DNA of 64,000 nt from assembly GCF_015694345.1 (NCBI RefSeq), contig NZ_JADQDC010000003.1, positions 248,001 through 312,000 on the forward strand, read 5' to 3'. Within the stretch, counting starts at the first letter, position 1. Every line of letters begins with the position of its first letter. Shown one piece after another: positions 26,515-34,561 of this stretch. The notes beneath the pieces were generated by a model. That model saw only the letters and a list, made by a program, of their open reading frames with translations, did not search any database and was not told the DNA's origin. This stretch comes from Novosphingobium jiangmenense (GTDB taxonomy: Bacteria > Pseudomonadota > Alphaproteobacteria > Sphingomonadales > Sphingomonadaceae). A program made the position numbers and the translations under genes.

Positions 26515-27147
26515 TTACGCCACCTGAGTCAACCGGCACTTTTCGAGAACTACTTCGACATCACCTGCGGAAAGACTAGGGAACTCCGCCAAGATTTCGC
26601 CCAGCGAATACCCTGCATCGGCCAAAGCGCGCACGCTAGATACCGGAATGCGTGTGCCCTCAAAGACTTCTTCGCCGCCCATCACGGCCCTGCGTTTTGT
26701 GACTTTGCCGACAGCACCTGGTTTACGTCGCTTGAGCGCTTCGGCTTTCTCCCGGATTTCCTCAGCAATGCTTTCGAGAGGAATTGTAGCGCCATACTGG
26801 CCGGACACGGCCCCTTCTATCACGTCTGACGAAGGACGTCGAAAGTGGACTTCACCGTTCAGAGTGAAGAGTGTCAGTTGGCTCCACGGTTTGCCGCTGT
26901 GCTCCTTCAGGCGCTTGGCCGCTTCGCGAAGATGTTGCATCGAAACCCGCTCGCGGAGAATGGCCAAAGTCCTTAGGCCGACAACGTCCTCGAACGAGTA
27001 AATGCGGCTGTAAGGACTACGGCGATTCTCGTAGGCATATGCAGGAACAAAAAATCCGCTCAGGTCCCAGTCGATAAGCTGGCCTTCGGAGAGTCCGGTC
27101 AGATTCTGCACCTGCTTCATACTGAAGGCGGCGATTACGTCGGTCAT
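26515..27147 (-). CDS. DUF433 antitoxin-like protein with MerR-type N terminus
   Basis: This is a 210-residue protein. The N-terminal part (about residues 8-80; SMKQVQNLTGLSEGQLIDWD, then YSFEDVVGLRTLAILRE) looks like a MerR-type winged helix that could bind DNA. The C-terminal DUF433 domain (about residues 145-205) carries GTRIPVSSVRALADAGYSLG and the SAGDVEVVL end. DUF433 proteins are antitoxin-like partners of DUF5615 proteins. It is the first gene of the pair, as expected for an autoregulating antitoxin. Base composition is lower in GC than the neighbours, like its partner. Confidence 0.78.
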   Translation of the reverse strand: MTDVIAAFSMKQVQNLTGLSEGQLIDWDLSGFFVPAYAYENRRSPYSRIYSFEDVVGLRTLAILRERVSMQHLREAAKRLKEHSGKPWSQLTLFTLNGEVHFRRPSSDVIEGAVSGQYGATIPLESIAEEIREKAEALKRRKPGAVGKVTKRRAVMGGEEVFEGTRIPVSSVRALADAGYSLGEILAEFPSLSAGDVEVVLEKCRLTQVA

Positions 27148-27380
27148 GATCGCTCCTTCTCACGGCGACCTGACCCCCGCCGTCAGATCGGATTTCCCAA
27201 GGCTATACTGTGCCGGAGCGCAGTTGGCGGAGCAAGCGACTATTTAGCATTACGTCTAACCCAACGGGGTGAACCTGCAGTTAAGCCGCGACCGCAAATC
27301 TGCTCGAAAGTGCCTTTCGAACAGCAGGCATTTACTACCTCCCCATTTGTGCTTCGCAAAAACGGGGAGGATCTGGTGCT
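27148..27380. promoter_or_regulatory. Region between antitoxin gene and purC with two hairpins
   Basis: This 233-base gap has no gene. A perfect TCGAAAG-TGC-CTTTCGA palindrome lies at 27304-27320. A 33-base hairpin CCTCCCC...GGGGAGG with a TTCG-type loop at 27338-27370 looks like a REP-type element. On the minus strand TATAGC near 27215 is a possible -10 for the antitoxin gene, but no good -35 is seen. Confidence 0.45.
27338..27370. repeat. REP-type hairpin after purC
   Basis: CCTCCCCATTTGTGC pairs with GCAAAAACGGGGAGG around a TTC loop, with two mismatches in the stem. It lies just beyond the purC stop and has no T-run, so it is more likely a dispersed palindrome or mRNA-stabilising hairpin than a simple terminator. 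Confidence 0.6.
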
Positions 27381-28166
27381 TTACTTCTTCCCGCGCAGCT
27401 TCCGATGCGCGCCGAGGTCGAACACCTCGCTCGGGCCACCGTCGTTTTCGAGCAGGCCGAGGCGGCGGGCGACTTCCTGGTAGGCTTCTTCTTCGCCGCC
27501 GAGGTCGCGGCGGAAGCGGTCCTTGTCGAGTTTTTCGCCGGTGGTCATGTCCCACAGGCGGCAGCCGTCCGGGCTGATTTCGTCAGCCAGGATCACGCGG
27601 CTGTAGTCGCCGTCCCAGATGCGGCCGAATTCGAGCTTGAAATCGACGAGGCTGATGTTGATCGCCGCGAACATCCCGCAGAGGAAATCGTTCACGCGGA
27701 TGGCCATCGAGGAGATGTCCTGCATTTCCTCGTTCGATGCCCAGCCGAAGCAGGCGATGTGCTCTTCGGCAATCATCGGATCGCCCAGCGCATCGTCCTT
27801 GTAATAGTATTCGATCAGGGTGTGCGGCAGCGGCTCACCCTCTTCAATGCCGAGGCGCTTGGAGATGGAGCCTGCGGCGATGTTGCGCACGACCACTTCG
27901 ATCGGAATGATCTCGGCCTGGCGCACGAGCTGTTCGCGCATGTTCAGGCGGCGGATGAAGTGCGTGGGGATGCCGATGTGGGCGAGGCGCGTGAACACGT
28001 ACTCGCTGATGCGGTTGTTGATCACGCCCTTGCCGTTGATCGTGCCGCGCTTCTGCGCGTTGAACGCCGTGGCATCGTCCTTGAAGTACTGGATCAGGGT
28101 GCCGGGTTCGGGACCCTCGTAAAGGATCTTGGCCTTGCCTTCGTAGATCTGGCGGCGACGGGACAT
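27381..28166 (-). CDS. purC: SAICAR synthase PurC
   Basis: This 261-residue enzyme condenses CAIR with aspartate in purine synthesis. The family landmarks are [11 protein letters not shown] at the start, [37 protein letters not shown] and [14 protein letters not shown]. The upstream open frame to 28319 is low-quality sequence, and ATG 28166 gives the standard N terminus. In the leader, GCCGGGC-AGCG-GCCCGGC (28189-28206) can form a perfect 7-bp hairpin 23 bases before the start. In many alphaproteobacteria purC, purS and purQ are adjacent; here they are split by about 8.5 kb. Confidence 0.95.
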   Translation of the reverse strand: MSRRRQIYEGKAKILYEGPEPGTLIQYFKDDATAFNAQKRGTINGKGVINNRISEYVFTRLAHIGIPTHFIRRLNMREQLVRQAEIIPIEVVVRNIAAGSISKRLGIEEGEPLPHTLIEYYYKDDALGDPMIAEEHIACFGWASNEEMQDISSMAIRVNDFLCGMFAAINISLVDFKLEFGRIWDGDYSRVILADEISPDGCRLWDMTTGEKLDKDRFRRDLGGEEEAYQEVARRLGLLENDGGPSEVFDLGAHRKLRGKK

Positions 28167-28393
28167 GATTTGCGTCTTCCTGCACGGCGCCGGGCAGCGG
28201 CCCGGCCAGAATACAAAACCCCGGCATCGCGTTGGAGGCGAATCCATCGCAAGCGCCGGGGCGTTCTTGCCGCCCATAAGCCAACATGCGCCAAAGTGCA
28301 ATTGGATGCGCCTGTGCAACGGAGCCTTGCAGGGCGGGGCGCTGGAATGGCGCGGCAGGCGGCGCTAGGCTGCGGGCAGAGGAGATACTGCTT

Positions 28394-28816
28394 ATGACCA
28401 GCCCTGCCGCCAGAACCGATGCGATTGCCCTGCTTGCCCGCTACTACGCCGCGTTCAATGCCGGTGACTGGAAGGGCATGCTCGAGTGCCTGAGCGACGA
28501 TGTGGCGCACGACATCAACCAGGGCGAGCGCGTGGTGGGCAAGGCGGCCTTCGCGGACTTCCTCGGCCACATGGAGCGCTGCTACAAGGAGCGGCTGGAA
28601 GATATCGTGCTGATGGCCAGCGAGGATGGCACGCGCGCTTCGGCGGAGTTCGTGGTGCATGGGGCGTACCTTGCGACCGACGAAGGCCTGCCCGAGGCGA
28701 ACGGGCAGACTTACGTGCTGCCAGCCGGCGCGTTCCTCGCCATCGAGGGCGGCAAGATCGCGCGGCTGACGATGTACTACAATCTGGCCGACTGGACGAA
28801 GCAGGTGGTTGGCTGA
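28394..28816 (+). CDS. NTF2-like / SnoaL-like protein
   Basis: This is a 140-residue protein with the compact NTF2 cone fold signature: an N-terminal helix (ALLARYYAAFNAGDWKGMLECL), the segment DDVAHDINQGERVVGKAAFADFL, and a terminal strand GGKIARLTMYYNLADW. This fold is found in polyketide cyclases, steroid isomerases and many small enzymes. The alkaline tail KQVVG has no further signature, so the activity is unknown. GGAG lies 9 bases before the ATG. It starts a plus-strand run of six close genes, with its TGA overlapping the next ATG (TGATG). Confidence 0.8.
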   Translation: MTSPAARTDAIALLARYYAAFNAGDWKGMLECLSDDVAHDINQGERVVGKAAFADFLGHMERCYKERLEDIVLMASEDGTRASAEFVVHGAYLATDEGLPEANGQTYVLPAGAFLAIEGGKIARLTMYYNLADWTKQVVG

Positions 28817-29403
28817 TGGGGATCGAGGTCAGGCCTCTGACCGGAAGCGAAATCGCGGCGGCGCTCGATGATCTGGCCGCCTTGAGGATCGCCGTCTTTG
28901 CGGCCTATCCCTATCTCTACGATGGCGATGCGGCCTATGAGGCGGAGTATCTTGCCGAGTATGCCGCTGCGCCCGATGCCGTGCTGGTGGCGGCATTCGA
29001 TGGCGCCCGGATCGTCGGCGCGGCTACGGCGGCACCGATGATGCACCAGAAGGCGGAGTTTCGCAGACCCTTCGAGGCGCGGGGGATCGATACGGCGCGG
29101 CTGTTCTACTTTGGCGAGAGCGTGCTGCTGCCGGACTATCGCGGGGCCGGGATCGGGCATGCCTTCTTCGATCAGCGCGAGGCGCAGGCGAAGGCTTGCG
29201 GGGCTAATGCGGCGTGCTTTGCGGCGGTGGTGCGGGCGGACGATCATCCGGCGCGGCCCGAAGGTTACACCCCGCTCGATGCGTTCTGGACCAAGCGAGG
29301 CTATGCGGTGGTGCCGGGGCTGACCACGAAACTGGCGTGGAAGGAGCACGGCGACGAGGCCGAGAAGGTGAACGTGATGCAGTACTGGATGCGCCGATGG
29401 TAA
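28816..29403 (+). CDS. GNAT family N-acetyltransferase
   Basis: This is a 195-residue acetyltransferase. The acetyl-CoA binding segment VLLPDYRGAGIGHAFFDQRE shows the R-G-x-G-I-G motif A. The C-terminal part with PARPEGYTPLDAFWTKRGY resembles GNATs found next to, or fused to, carbon-nitrogen hydrolases. The longer open frame from 28486 lies over the NTF2 gene; the ATG at 28816 overlaps that gene's stop. Its last 7 bases overlap the nitrilase gene. The pairing with a nitrilase points to a common small-molecule substrate, which is not known. Confidence 0.85.
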   Translation: MGIEVRPLTGSEIAAALDDLAALRIAVFAAYPYLYDGDAAYEAEYLAEYAAAPDAVLVAAFDGARIVGAATAAPMMHQKAEFRRPFEARGIDTARLFYFGESVLLPDYRGAGIGHAFFDQREAQAKACGANAACFAAVVRADDHPARPEGYTPLDAFWTKRGYAVVPGLTTKLAWKEHGDEAEKVNVMQYWMRRW

Positions 29404-30293
29404 GCTTCACCGTCGCTGCTGCGCAGTATCCGATCGACCGGCTGGAAAGCTGGGAAGCCTATGCGGCCAAGCTGACGCGGTGGGTGGAAGAGGCTGCGGC
29501 GGCGGGGGCCTCGCTGGCGGTATTCCCCGAGTATGGGGCGATGGAGCTGGCCAGCCTCGATCCTGAAACGATGGGCGATCTGGCCGGGTCGATCGAAACG
29601 GTTTCGGCGCTGCTGCCGCGCGTCGATGCGCTTCATGGCCAACTGGCGGCGCGGACGGGGATGCACATTCTGGCAGCTTCGGCACCGCGCAAGGATGCCG
29701 ACGGGCGGTTTCGGAATGCCGCGCGGCTGTTTGCGCCCAATGGCAAGGCCTCGGTGCAGGACAAGCTGGTGATGACCCGGTTCGAACGGGAGGAGTGGGA
29801 CATTGCGCCCGGAGCCTCGCTGCGGGTGTTCGATACGGCGCTGGGGCGGCTGGCGGTTTCGATCTGCTATGACAGCGAGTTTCCACTGCTGGCGCGGGCC
29901 TGCGTGGAGGCGGGGGCGGAGGTGCTGCTGGTGCCTTCGTGCACCGATACGCTGCACGGTTACTGGCGCGTGCGGATCGGGGCGCAGGCTCGGGCGCTGG
30001 AGGGGCAGTGCTATGCGGTGCATTCGCCGACCGTGGGGGATGCGGCGTGGTCTCCGGCGGTGGACGAGAACCGGGGGGCGGCGGGGGTCTATGGCCCGCC
30101 GGATCGCGGAATGCCGGAGGACGGTGTTGTGGCGCTGGGCGTCGAGGGCGCGGCGCAGTGGGTCTTTGGCGAGGTGGATACTGCGCGGGTGGCGGATTTG
30201 CGGGCCGATGGCGGGGTGCTCAATGCGCGGCACTGGGCGGAGCAGCCGGGGGCGGTGGCCTTGCCGGCGGTGGAGGTCGTGGACTTGCGCTAG
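29397..30293 (+). CDS. Carbon-nitrogen hydrolase (nitrilase superfamily)
   Basis: This is a 298-residue amidase/nitrilase-fold enzyme. The catalytic triad is complete: Glu45 in VFPEYG, Lys123 in VQDKLVMTRFE and Cys157 in SICYDSEFP. The Cys context resembles amidases rather than true nitrilases. The start overlaps the GNAT stop by 7 bases. In other bacteria a similar GNAT and nitrilase occur as one bifunctional polypeptide, so these may work as a complex. The next gene is 45 bases downstream. Confidence 0.88.
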   Translation: MVSFTVAAAQYPIDRLESWEAYAAKLTRWVEEAAAAGASLAVFPEYGAMELASLDPETMGDLAGSIETVSALLPRVDALHGQLAARTGMHILAASAPRKDADGRFRNAARLFAPNGKASVQDKLVMTRFEREEWDIAPGASLRVFDTALGRLAVSICYDSEFPLLARACVEAGAEVLLVPSCTDTLHGYWRVRIGAQARALEGQCYAVHSPTVGDAAWSPAVDENRGAAGVYGPPDRGMPEDGVVALGVEGAAQWVFGEVDTARVADLRADGGVLNARHWAEQPGAVALPAVEVVDLR

Positions 30294-30338
30294 GCCTGCG
30301 GCTATCACGCGGGTTCGTTACGAGGGAAACCATCCGCA

Positions 30339-32543
30339 ATGTCGCTTGATGCCGCCGAGCAGGTCCACCGGCAGTTCCTTGATGCACTGGAAAACGGCAC
30401 GGCGCGCAGGCGCTCGAACCTTGGGCTGAAGGACGTCGGGCTGACGCCGGAGCGGGCGACGGCGCTGTTCCGTTCGCAGGCTTTGTCGCGCCAGCTCGAC
30501 CGGATGAGCCGCAAGCTGCAGGCGCGGGGCGAGGGGTTCTATACGATCGGCTCCTCCGGCCACGAGGGCAATGCGGTGCTGGCCGAAGTGCTGCGCGTCG
30601 ACGACATGGCGTTCCTGCACTATCGCGATGCGGCGTTCCAGATCCATCGCGCGCACCGCGTGCCGGGAGAGAATCCGGCGTGGGACATGCTGTTGAGCTT
30701 TGCTGCCAGCGCCGAGGACCCGATCTCGGGCGGGCGGCACAAGGTGCTGGGATCGAAGCGCCTGTTCATTCCGCCGCAGACCTCGACCATCGCCAGCCAC
30801 CTGCCCAAGGCGGTGGGGGCGGCGTTCTCCATCGGCATCGCGCGGCGGATGGGGTTCGAGGACACCGCATTGTCGAGGGACGGCGTGGTGCTGTGCAGCT
30901 TCGGCGATGCCAGCGCCAACCACTCGACCGCGCTGGGGGCGATCAACACGGCGTGCTGGGCGGCCTTTCAGGGCACGCCGATGCCGATCGTGTTCCTGTG
31001 CGAGGACAACGGCATCGGCATTTCCACCCGCACGCCCCCGGGCTGGATCGAGGCGAACTTCTCGGGGCGCGCAGGGCTGCACTACATCGCCTGTGACGGC
31101 TCGGACCTGGTCGACACGATGCGCGCCGCGCGCGAGGCGGAACAGATGGCGCGGCGGCAGAGGAAGCCGGTGTTCCTGCACATGAAGACGGTGCGGCTCT
31201 ATGGCCATGCCGGGAACGACGTTCAGCTCGCCTATCGCACCAAGGAGGAGATCCGCGCCGAGGAGGAACGTGACCCGCTGCTGGCAAGCGCGGCGCTGCT
31301 GATCGAGGAAGGCGTGATGTCGGCGGCCGAAGTGCGCGGCGTCTATGACGAGATCGAGGCGACGCTGGAGCGGCAGGTGGAGCTGGCGATCAGGCGGCCC
31401 AAGTTGCCCGATGCGGCGGCGGTAATGGCGAGCATCGTGCCGCCAAAGCGCGAGGGCGTTGCAAGACCGTTGGCCTCGGCTCAGGACCGCGCCGCGCTGT
31501 TTGCCGACGATGCCACAGCGATGGACAAGCCGCAGCACATGGCCAAGCTGATCAGCTGGGCTATGGCCGACCTGCTGCTGCAATATCCCAACGCCATCGT
31601 CTGCGGCGAGGACGTGGGGCCGAAGGGCGGGGTCTATGCCGCGACGCAGAAGCTGCATGCGCGGTTCGGATCGGCGCGAGTGATCAATACCTTGCTGGAT
31701 GAGCAGGCGATCCTGGGGCTGGCCATCGGGGCGGCGCACAACGGGTTGCTGCCGATGCCCGAGATCCAGTTCCTCGCCTATGTCCACAATGCCGAGGACC
31801 AGATCCGGGGCGAGGCGGCGACGCTGTCGTTCTTCTCGAACGGGCAGTACACCAACCCGATGGTCGTGCGGATTGCCGGTCTGCCCTACCAGAAGGGCTT
31901 CGGCGGGCACTTCCACAACGACAATTCGCTCGCCGTCTTCCGCGACATTCCGGGCGTCGTGCTCGCGGTGCCATCCTCTGGCCGCGACGCCGTGGCGATG
32001 CTGCGCGAATGCGTGCGGCTGGCGCATGAGGAACAGCGCGTAGTGGTCTTCGTGGAGCCGATTGCGCTCTACATGACGCGGGACTTGCACGAGGCGGGGG
32101 ATGGCCTGTGGGCGAGCCTCTACCAACCGCCGGGGACGGGGGAGATCGCATTCGGCGAGATTGGCGTTGCCGGTGGCGGGACCGATCTTGCGATCGTGAC
32201 TTACGGCAATGGCTACTACCTCTCGCTGCAGGCGCAGAAGCTGCTGGCGAAGCAGGGCGTTGGCGTGCGGGTGATTGACCTGCGCTGGCTGGGGCCGGTC
32301 AATGACGATGCGGTGATCGAGGCGGTTGCCCCCTGTTCGCGCGTGCTCGTCGTCGACGAATGCAGGATCACGGGCGGGCAGAACGAGGCGCTGATGGCGC
32401 TGCTGGCCGAACGCGCGCCTGACAAGGCGATTGCGCGCATGGCGGCGACAGACAGTTTCATCCCGCTAGCCCGCGCTGCCACTCATACCCTGCCCAGCCG
32501 CGACGGCATCGTCGCCAAGGTGCTGGAGATGGTGCGTGGCTAA
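30339..32543 (+). CDS. 2-oxoacid dehydrogenase E1, fused alpha-beta subunits
   Basis: This 734-residue thiamine-diphosphate enzyme joins an E1-alpha half (about residues 1-350) to an E1-beta half (about 390-734). The ThDP/Mg motif begins at GDASANH (residues 189-195) and ends around EDNGIG. The beta half carries GEDVGPKGGVYAAT and FGSARVINTLLDEQAI, typical of branched-chain/pyruvate E1-beta. Normally E1 passes an acyl group to an E2 lipoyl domain. No E2 or E3 is in this window, and the following gene, overlapping by 8 bases, is an acyltransferase. Branched-chain 2-oxoacid specificity is suggested by family only. Confidence 0.88.
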   Translation: MSLDAAEQVHRQFLDALENGTARRRSNLGLKDVGLTPERATALFRSQALSRQLDRMSRKLQARGEGFYTIGSSGHEGNAVLAEVLRVDDMAFLHYRDAAFQIHRAHRVPGENPAWDMLLSFAASAEDPISGGRHKVLGSKRLFIPPQTSTIASHLPKAVGAAFSIGIARRMGFEDTALSRDGVVLCSFGDASANHSTALGAINTACWAAFQGTPMPIVFLCEDNGIGISTRTPPGWIEANFSGRAGLHYIACDGSDLVDTMRAAREAEQMARRQRKPVFLHMKTVRLYGHAGNDVQLAYRTKEEIRAEEERDPLLASAALLIEEGVMSAAEVRGVYDEIEATLERQVELAIRRPKLPDAAAVMASIVPPKREGVARPLASAQDRAALFADDATAMDKPQHMAKLISWAMADLLLQYPNAIVCGEDVGPKGGVYAATQKLHARFGSARVINTLLDEQAILGLAIGAAHNGLLPMPEIQFLAYVHNAEDQIRGEAATLSFFSNGQYTNPMVVRIAGLPYQKGFGGHFHNDNSLAVFRDIPGVVLAVPSSGRDAVAMLRECVRLAHEEQRVVVFVEPIALYMTRDLHEAGDGLWASLYQPPGTGEIAFGEIGVAGGGTDLAIVTYGNGYYLSLQAQKLLAKQGVGVRVIDLRWLGPVNDDAVIEAVAPCSRVLVVDECRITGGQNEALMALLAERAPDKAIARMAATDSFIPLARAATHTLPSRDGIVAKVLEMVRG

Positions 32544-33549
32544 GGAGACCGTCCTTGTCGTCTGCCCCGGACGCGGCACCTACAATGCTCCGGAGTTGGG
32601 GTATCTCAAGCAGCATCACGCCGGGTCCGAATGGCTGGCGCGGTTCGATGCGATGCGGGGCGAGGCGGGCAAGGAGACCTTGTCGGCGTTGGATGGGGCG
32701 GCAAAGTTCACGCCTGCGCACTTGCGGGGCGACAATGCGGCGCCCTTGATCCATGCCTGTGCCTACCTCGATTTCCTCAGGATCGACCGCGAGCGGTTCG
32801 AGATCGTGGGCGTCACCGGCAATTCGATGGGCTGGTACACCGCGCTTGCCTGCGCCGGGGCGGTTTCGCCCGAGCATGGCTTTGCCATTGCCGACGGCAT
32901 GGGGATCAATTCGCAACGCCACGAGCCGGGTGGCCAGTCCGTGCTGGTGCTGGCGGGGGAGGACTGGACAGTCGATCCCGCGCTGTTGGCCGAAGTGGAA
33001 GCGGCAATGGCGCGCCATGGGGTGCTGCTGTCGATCCGGCTGGGCGGGATGCTGGTGGTGGCGGGGCCGGTCTCCGCGCTCGATGCCTTCGAGAAGGACT
33101 TGCCGAGGCTTTCGCGCCCGCCGCTGCGGTTGGCAGGGCATGGGCCGTTCCACACCCCGCTGATGCAGCCAAGCAGCGATGCGGCGCGGGCGCAGTTCCC
33201 GGTGGAATGGTTCGGCCAGCCGCAGGTTCCCCTGATCGACGGGCGGGGCAAGGTGTGGCGGCGGTTCGAGAGCAACCGCGAGGCGCTGTGGGACTACACC
33301 TTCGGCCACCAGATCCTGCAACCTTACGATTTCACCGCCGCGATGACCGTGGGCATTCGCGAATTCGCGCCCGACCGTGTCGTGCTGCTTGGCCCCGGCG
33401 AGACGCTGGGCGGGGCGATCGGGCAAGTGCAGATCGCTCTGAAATGGCTGGACATTGCGTCACGTAACATGTTCACTGCGCGTCAGGGAGAGGATCCGTT
33501 CCTGATTGGCATGGGGAGACCCAGCCAGCGAGGTACCGTGATCCCGTGA
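32536..33549 (+). CDS. FabD-like acyltransferase, atypical
   Basis: This is a 337-residue malonyl-CoA:ACP transacylase-fold protein. The nucleophile serine is Ser97 in GNSMG, and the partner histidine is His206 in GPFHTPLM, the same pair as in FabD. The canonical GHSLGE is changed to GNSMGW. I do not see the arginine that normally holds the malonyl carboxylate, so the substrate may be a simple acyl group. The GTG start overlaps the E1 gene by 8 bases and the stop overlaps the phosphatase by 4, so co-translation is likely. Acceptance of an acyl group from the E1 is only an inference. Confidence 0.75.
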   Translation: MAKETVLVVCPGRGTYNAPELGYLKQHHAGSEWLARFDAMRGEAGKETLSALDGAAKFTPAHLRGDNAAPLIHACAYLDFLRIDRERFEIVGVTGNSMGWYTALACAGAVSPEHGFAIADGMGINSQRHEPGGQSVLVLAGEDWTVDPALLAEVEAAMARHGVLLSIRLGGMLVVAGPVSALDAFEKDLPRLSRPPLRLAGHGPFHTPLMQPSSDAARAQFPVEWFGQPQVPLIDGRGKVWRRFESNREALWDYTFGHQILQPYDFTAAMTVGIREFAPDRVVLLGPGETLGGAIGQVQIALKWLDIASRNMFTARQGEDPFLIGMGRPSQRGTVIP

Positions 33550-34010
33550 GCCAACCGTCAATACTGTTCGTCTGCCTTGGAAACATCTGCCGCTCGCCTC
33601 TCGCCGAGGCGGCCTTGCGCGCGCAATCCGTGGCTGCAGGGGTGGCAATGACCATCGATTCTGCCGGAACCGGCGACTGGCACGTCGGCCGCCCGCCCGA
33701 TCCGCGCGCGCAGGAAACCGCGCGCCGCCACGGTCTCGACATCTCGAGCTATCGAGCGCGGCAAGTGGTCACGGAAGACTTCCACCGCTTCGGCCATATC
33801 TTCGCGCTTGATCAGCAGAACCTCAAGGACCTGCGCCGCATCGAGCCTTCACGCCACATCGCCGAAGTCGGCCTGCTGATGGACCTCGTGCCCGGCCGCA
33901 AGGGCACGGCGGTGATCGATCCCTATTATGGCGACGAGGACGATTTCGAGCAGGCCTGGGCCGACGTCAACGCGGCGGCAGAGCGGCTGGTGCAGCGCTA
34001 CCTGCGCTGA
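33546..34010 (+). CDS. Low-molecular-weight protein tyrosine phosphatase
   Basis: This is a 154-residue cytoplasmic phosphatase. The CX5R loop CLGNICRS has nucleophile Cys10 and Arg16, and the general acid Asp125 is in VIDPYYG. Both are in the normal places and the length matches the family. It begins with GTG overlapping the acyltransferase stop (GTGA). LMW-PTPs act on phosphotyrosine or on arsenate. There is no tyrosine kinase or ars gene here, so the target is unknown. It ends the six-gene plus-strand run. Confidence 0.93.
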   Translation: MSQPSILFVCLGNICRSPLAEAALRAQSVAAGVAMTIDSAGTGDWHVGRPPDPRAQETARRHGLDISSYRARQVVTEDFHRFGHIFALDQQNLKDLRRIEPSRHIAEVGLLMDLVPGRKGTAVIDPYYGDEDDFEQAWADVNAAAERLVQRYLR

Positions 34011-34013
34011 AGC

Positions 34014-34256
34014 TCAGCCGCCAATCGACGAAGTGATGCGGGCTTCGGCAGCGGAAGCTTCCTCGATCAGCGCGCGCAGGGCGGTCGCGGTGTCCTGCAT
34101 CAGCCGTTCGGAAATGGGCTTTTCGCCCGTAACGAAGCGCCGGATCGCGCGTTCGTCGATGCCGAGGCGGCGGCTGGCCGCAGTCGTTCCGCCCAGCACC
34201 TGGATGCAGTGGGCAAAGTGCTCGCCAAGTTCTTCGGTGGTGAATGTGCCGCTCAT
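34014..34256 (-). CDS. Small helix-turn-helix-like protein
   Basis: This is an 80-residue acidic protein. The middle, TTAASRRLGIDERAIRRFVTGE, has the look of a Cro/C1-type helix-turn-helix, with TAASRRLGID as helix 2 and ERAIRRFVTG as the recognition helix. No family name can be given safely. It is convergent with the phosphatase gene (3 bases between stops) and divergent from another small gene 32 bases away. A regulator or phage-like anti-repressor are possibilities. Confidence 0.6.
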   Translation of the reverse strand: MSGTFTTEELGEHFAHCIQVLGGTTAASRRLGIDERAIRRFVTGEKPISERLMQDTATALRALIEEASAAEARITSSIGG

Positions 34257-34288
34257 GCTGTCTCCTTGGCCTGATTGAATTGGCAGGC

Positions 34289-34558
34289 ATGAAGGCTCTG
34301 CCTATAGGCCCTGAAATGGATATTGAAACGGACCCGGAAACGGAAACTGCGCCAGAAGCGGAAACTGTCGAAGCCGAATCCGCGCTGACGCGGCCGCAAC
34401 GACGGCTGCTGCGGCGGATCTACAACGGTCGGACCGTGCCGATCGTGGTCGATGGCCAGCCGTTCCTGACCTTCAGGGAGGCAAGCCGCTATCTGCTGAC
34501 GCTGTCGCCGGAGGCGCGCGATGCGGCCTATCTGGAGATGCGCGGGCAGGCGAAGTAA
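34289..34558 (+). CDS. Hypothetical small acidic protein
   Basis: This is an 89-residue ORF. A Glu/Thr-rich stretch (ETDPETETAPEAETVEAES) precedes a basic helix (RPQRRLLRRIYNGR) and a C-terminal part (LTFREASRYLLTLSPEARDA). An alternative start at ATG 34316 would remove nine residues. No domain was recognised. It lies divergent from the small HTH gene and convergent with deoR, 3 bases from its stop. Coding is supported by the protein-like C-terminal half, less by the start region. Confidence 0.55.
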   Translation: MKALPIGPEMDIETDPETETAPEAETVEAESALTRPQRRLLRRIYNGRTVPIVVDGQPFLTFREASRYLLTLSPEARDAAYLEMRGQAK

Positions 34559-34561
34559 CGC

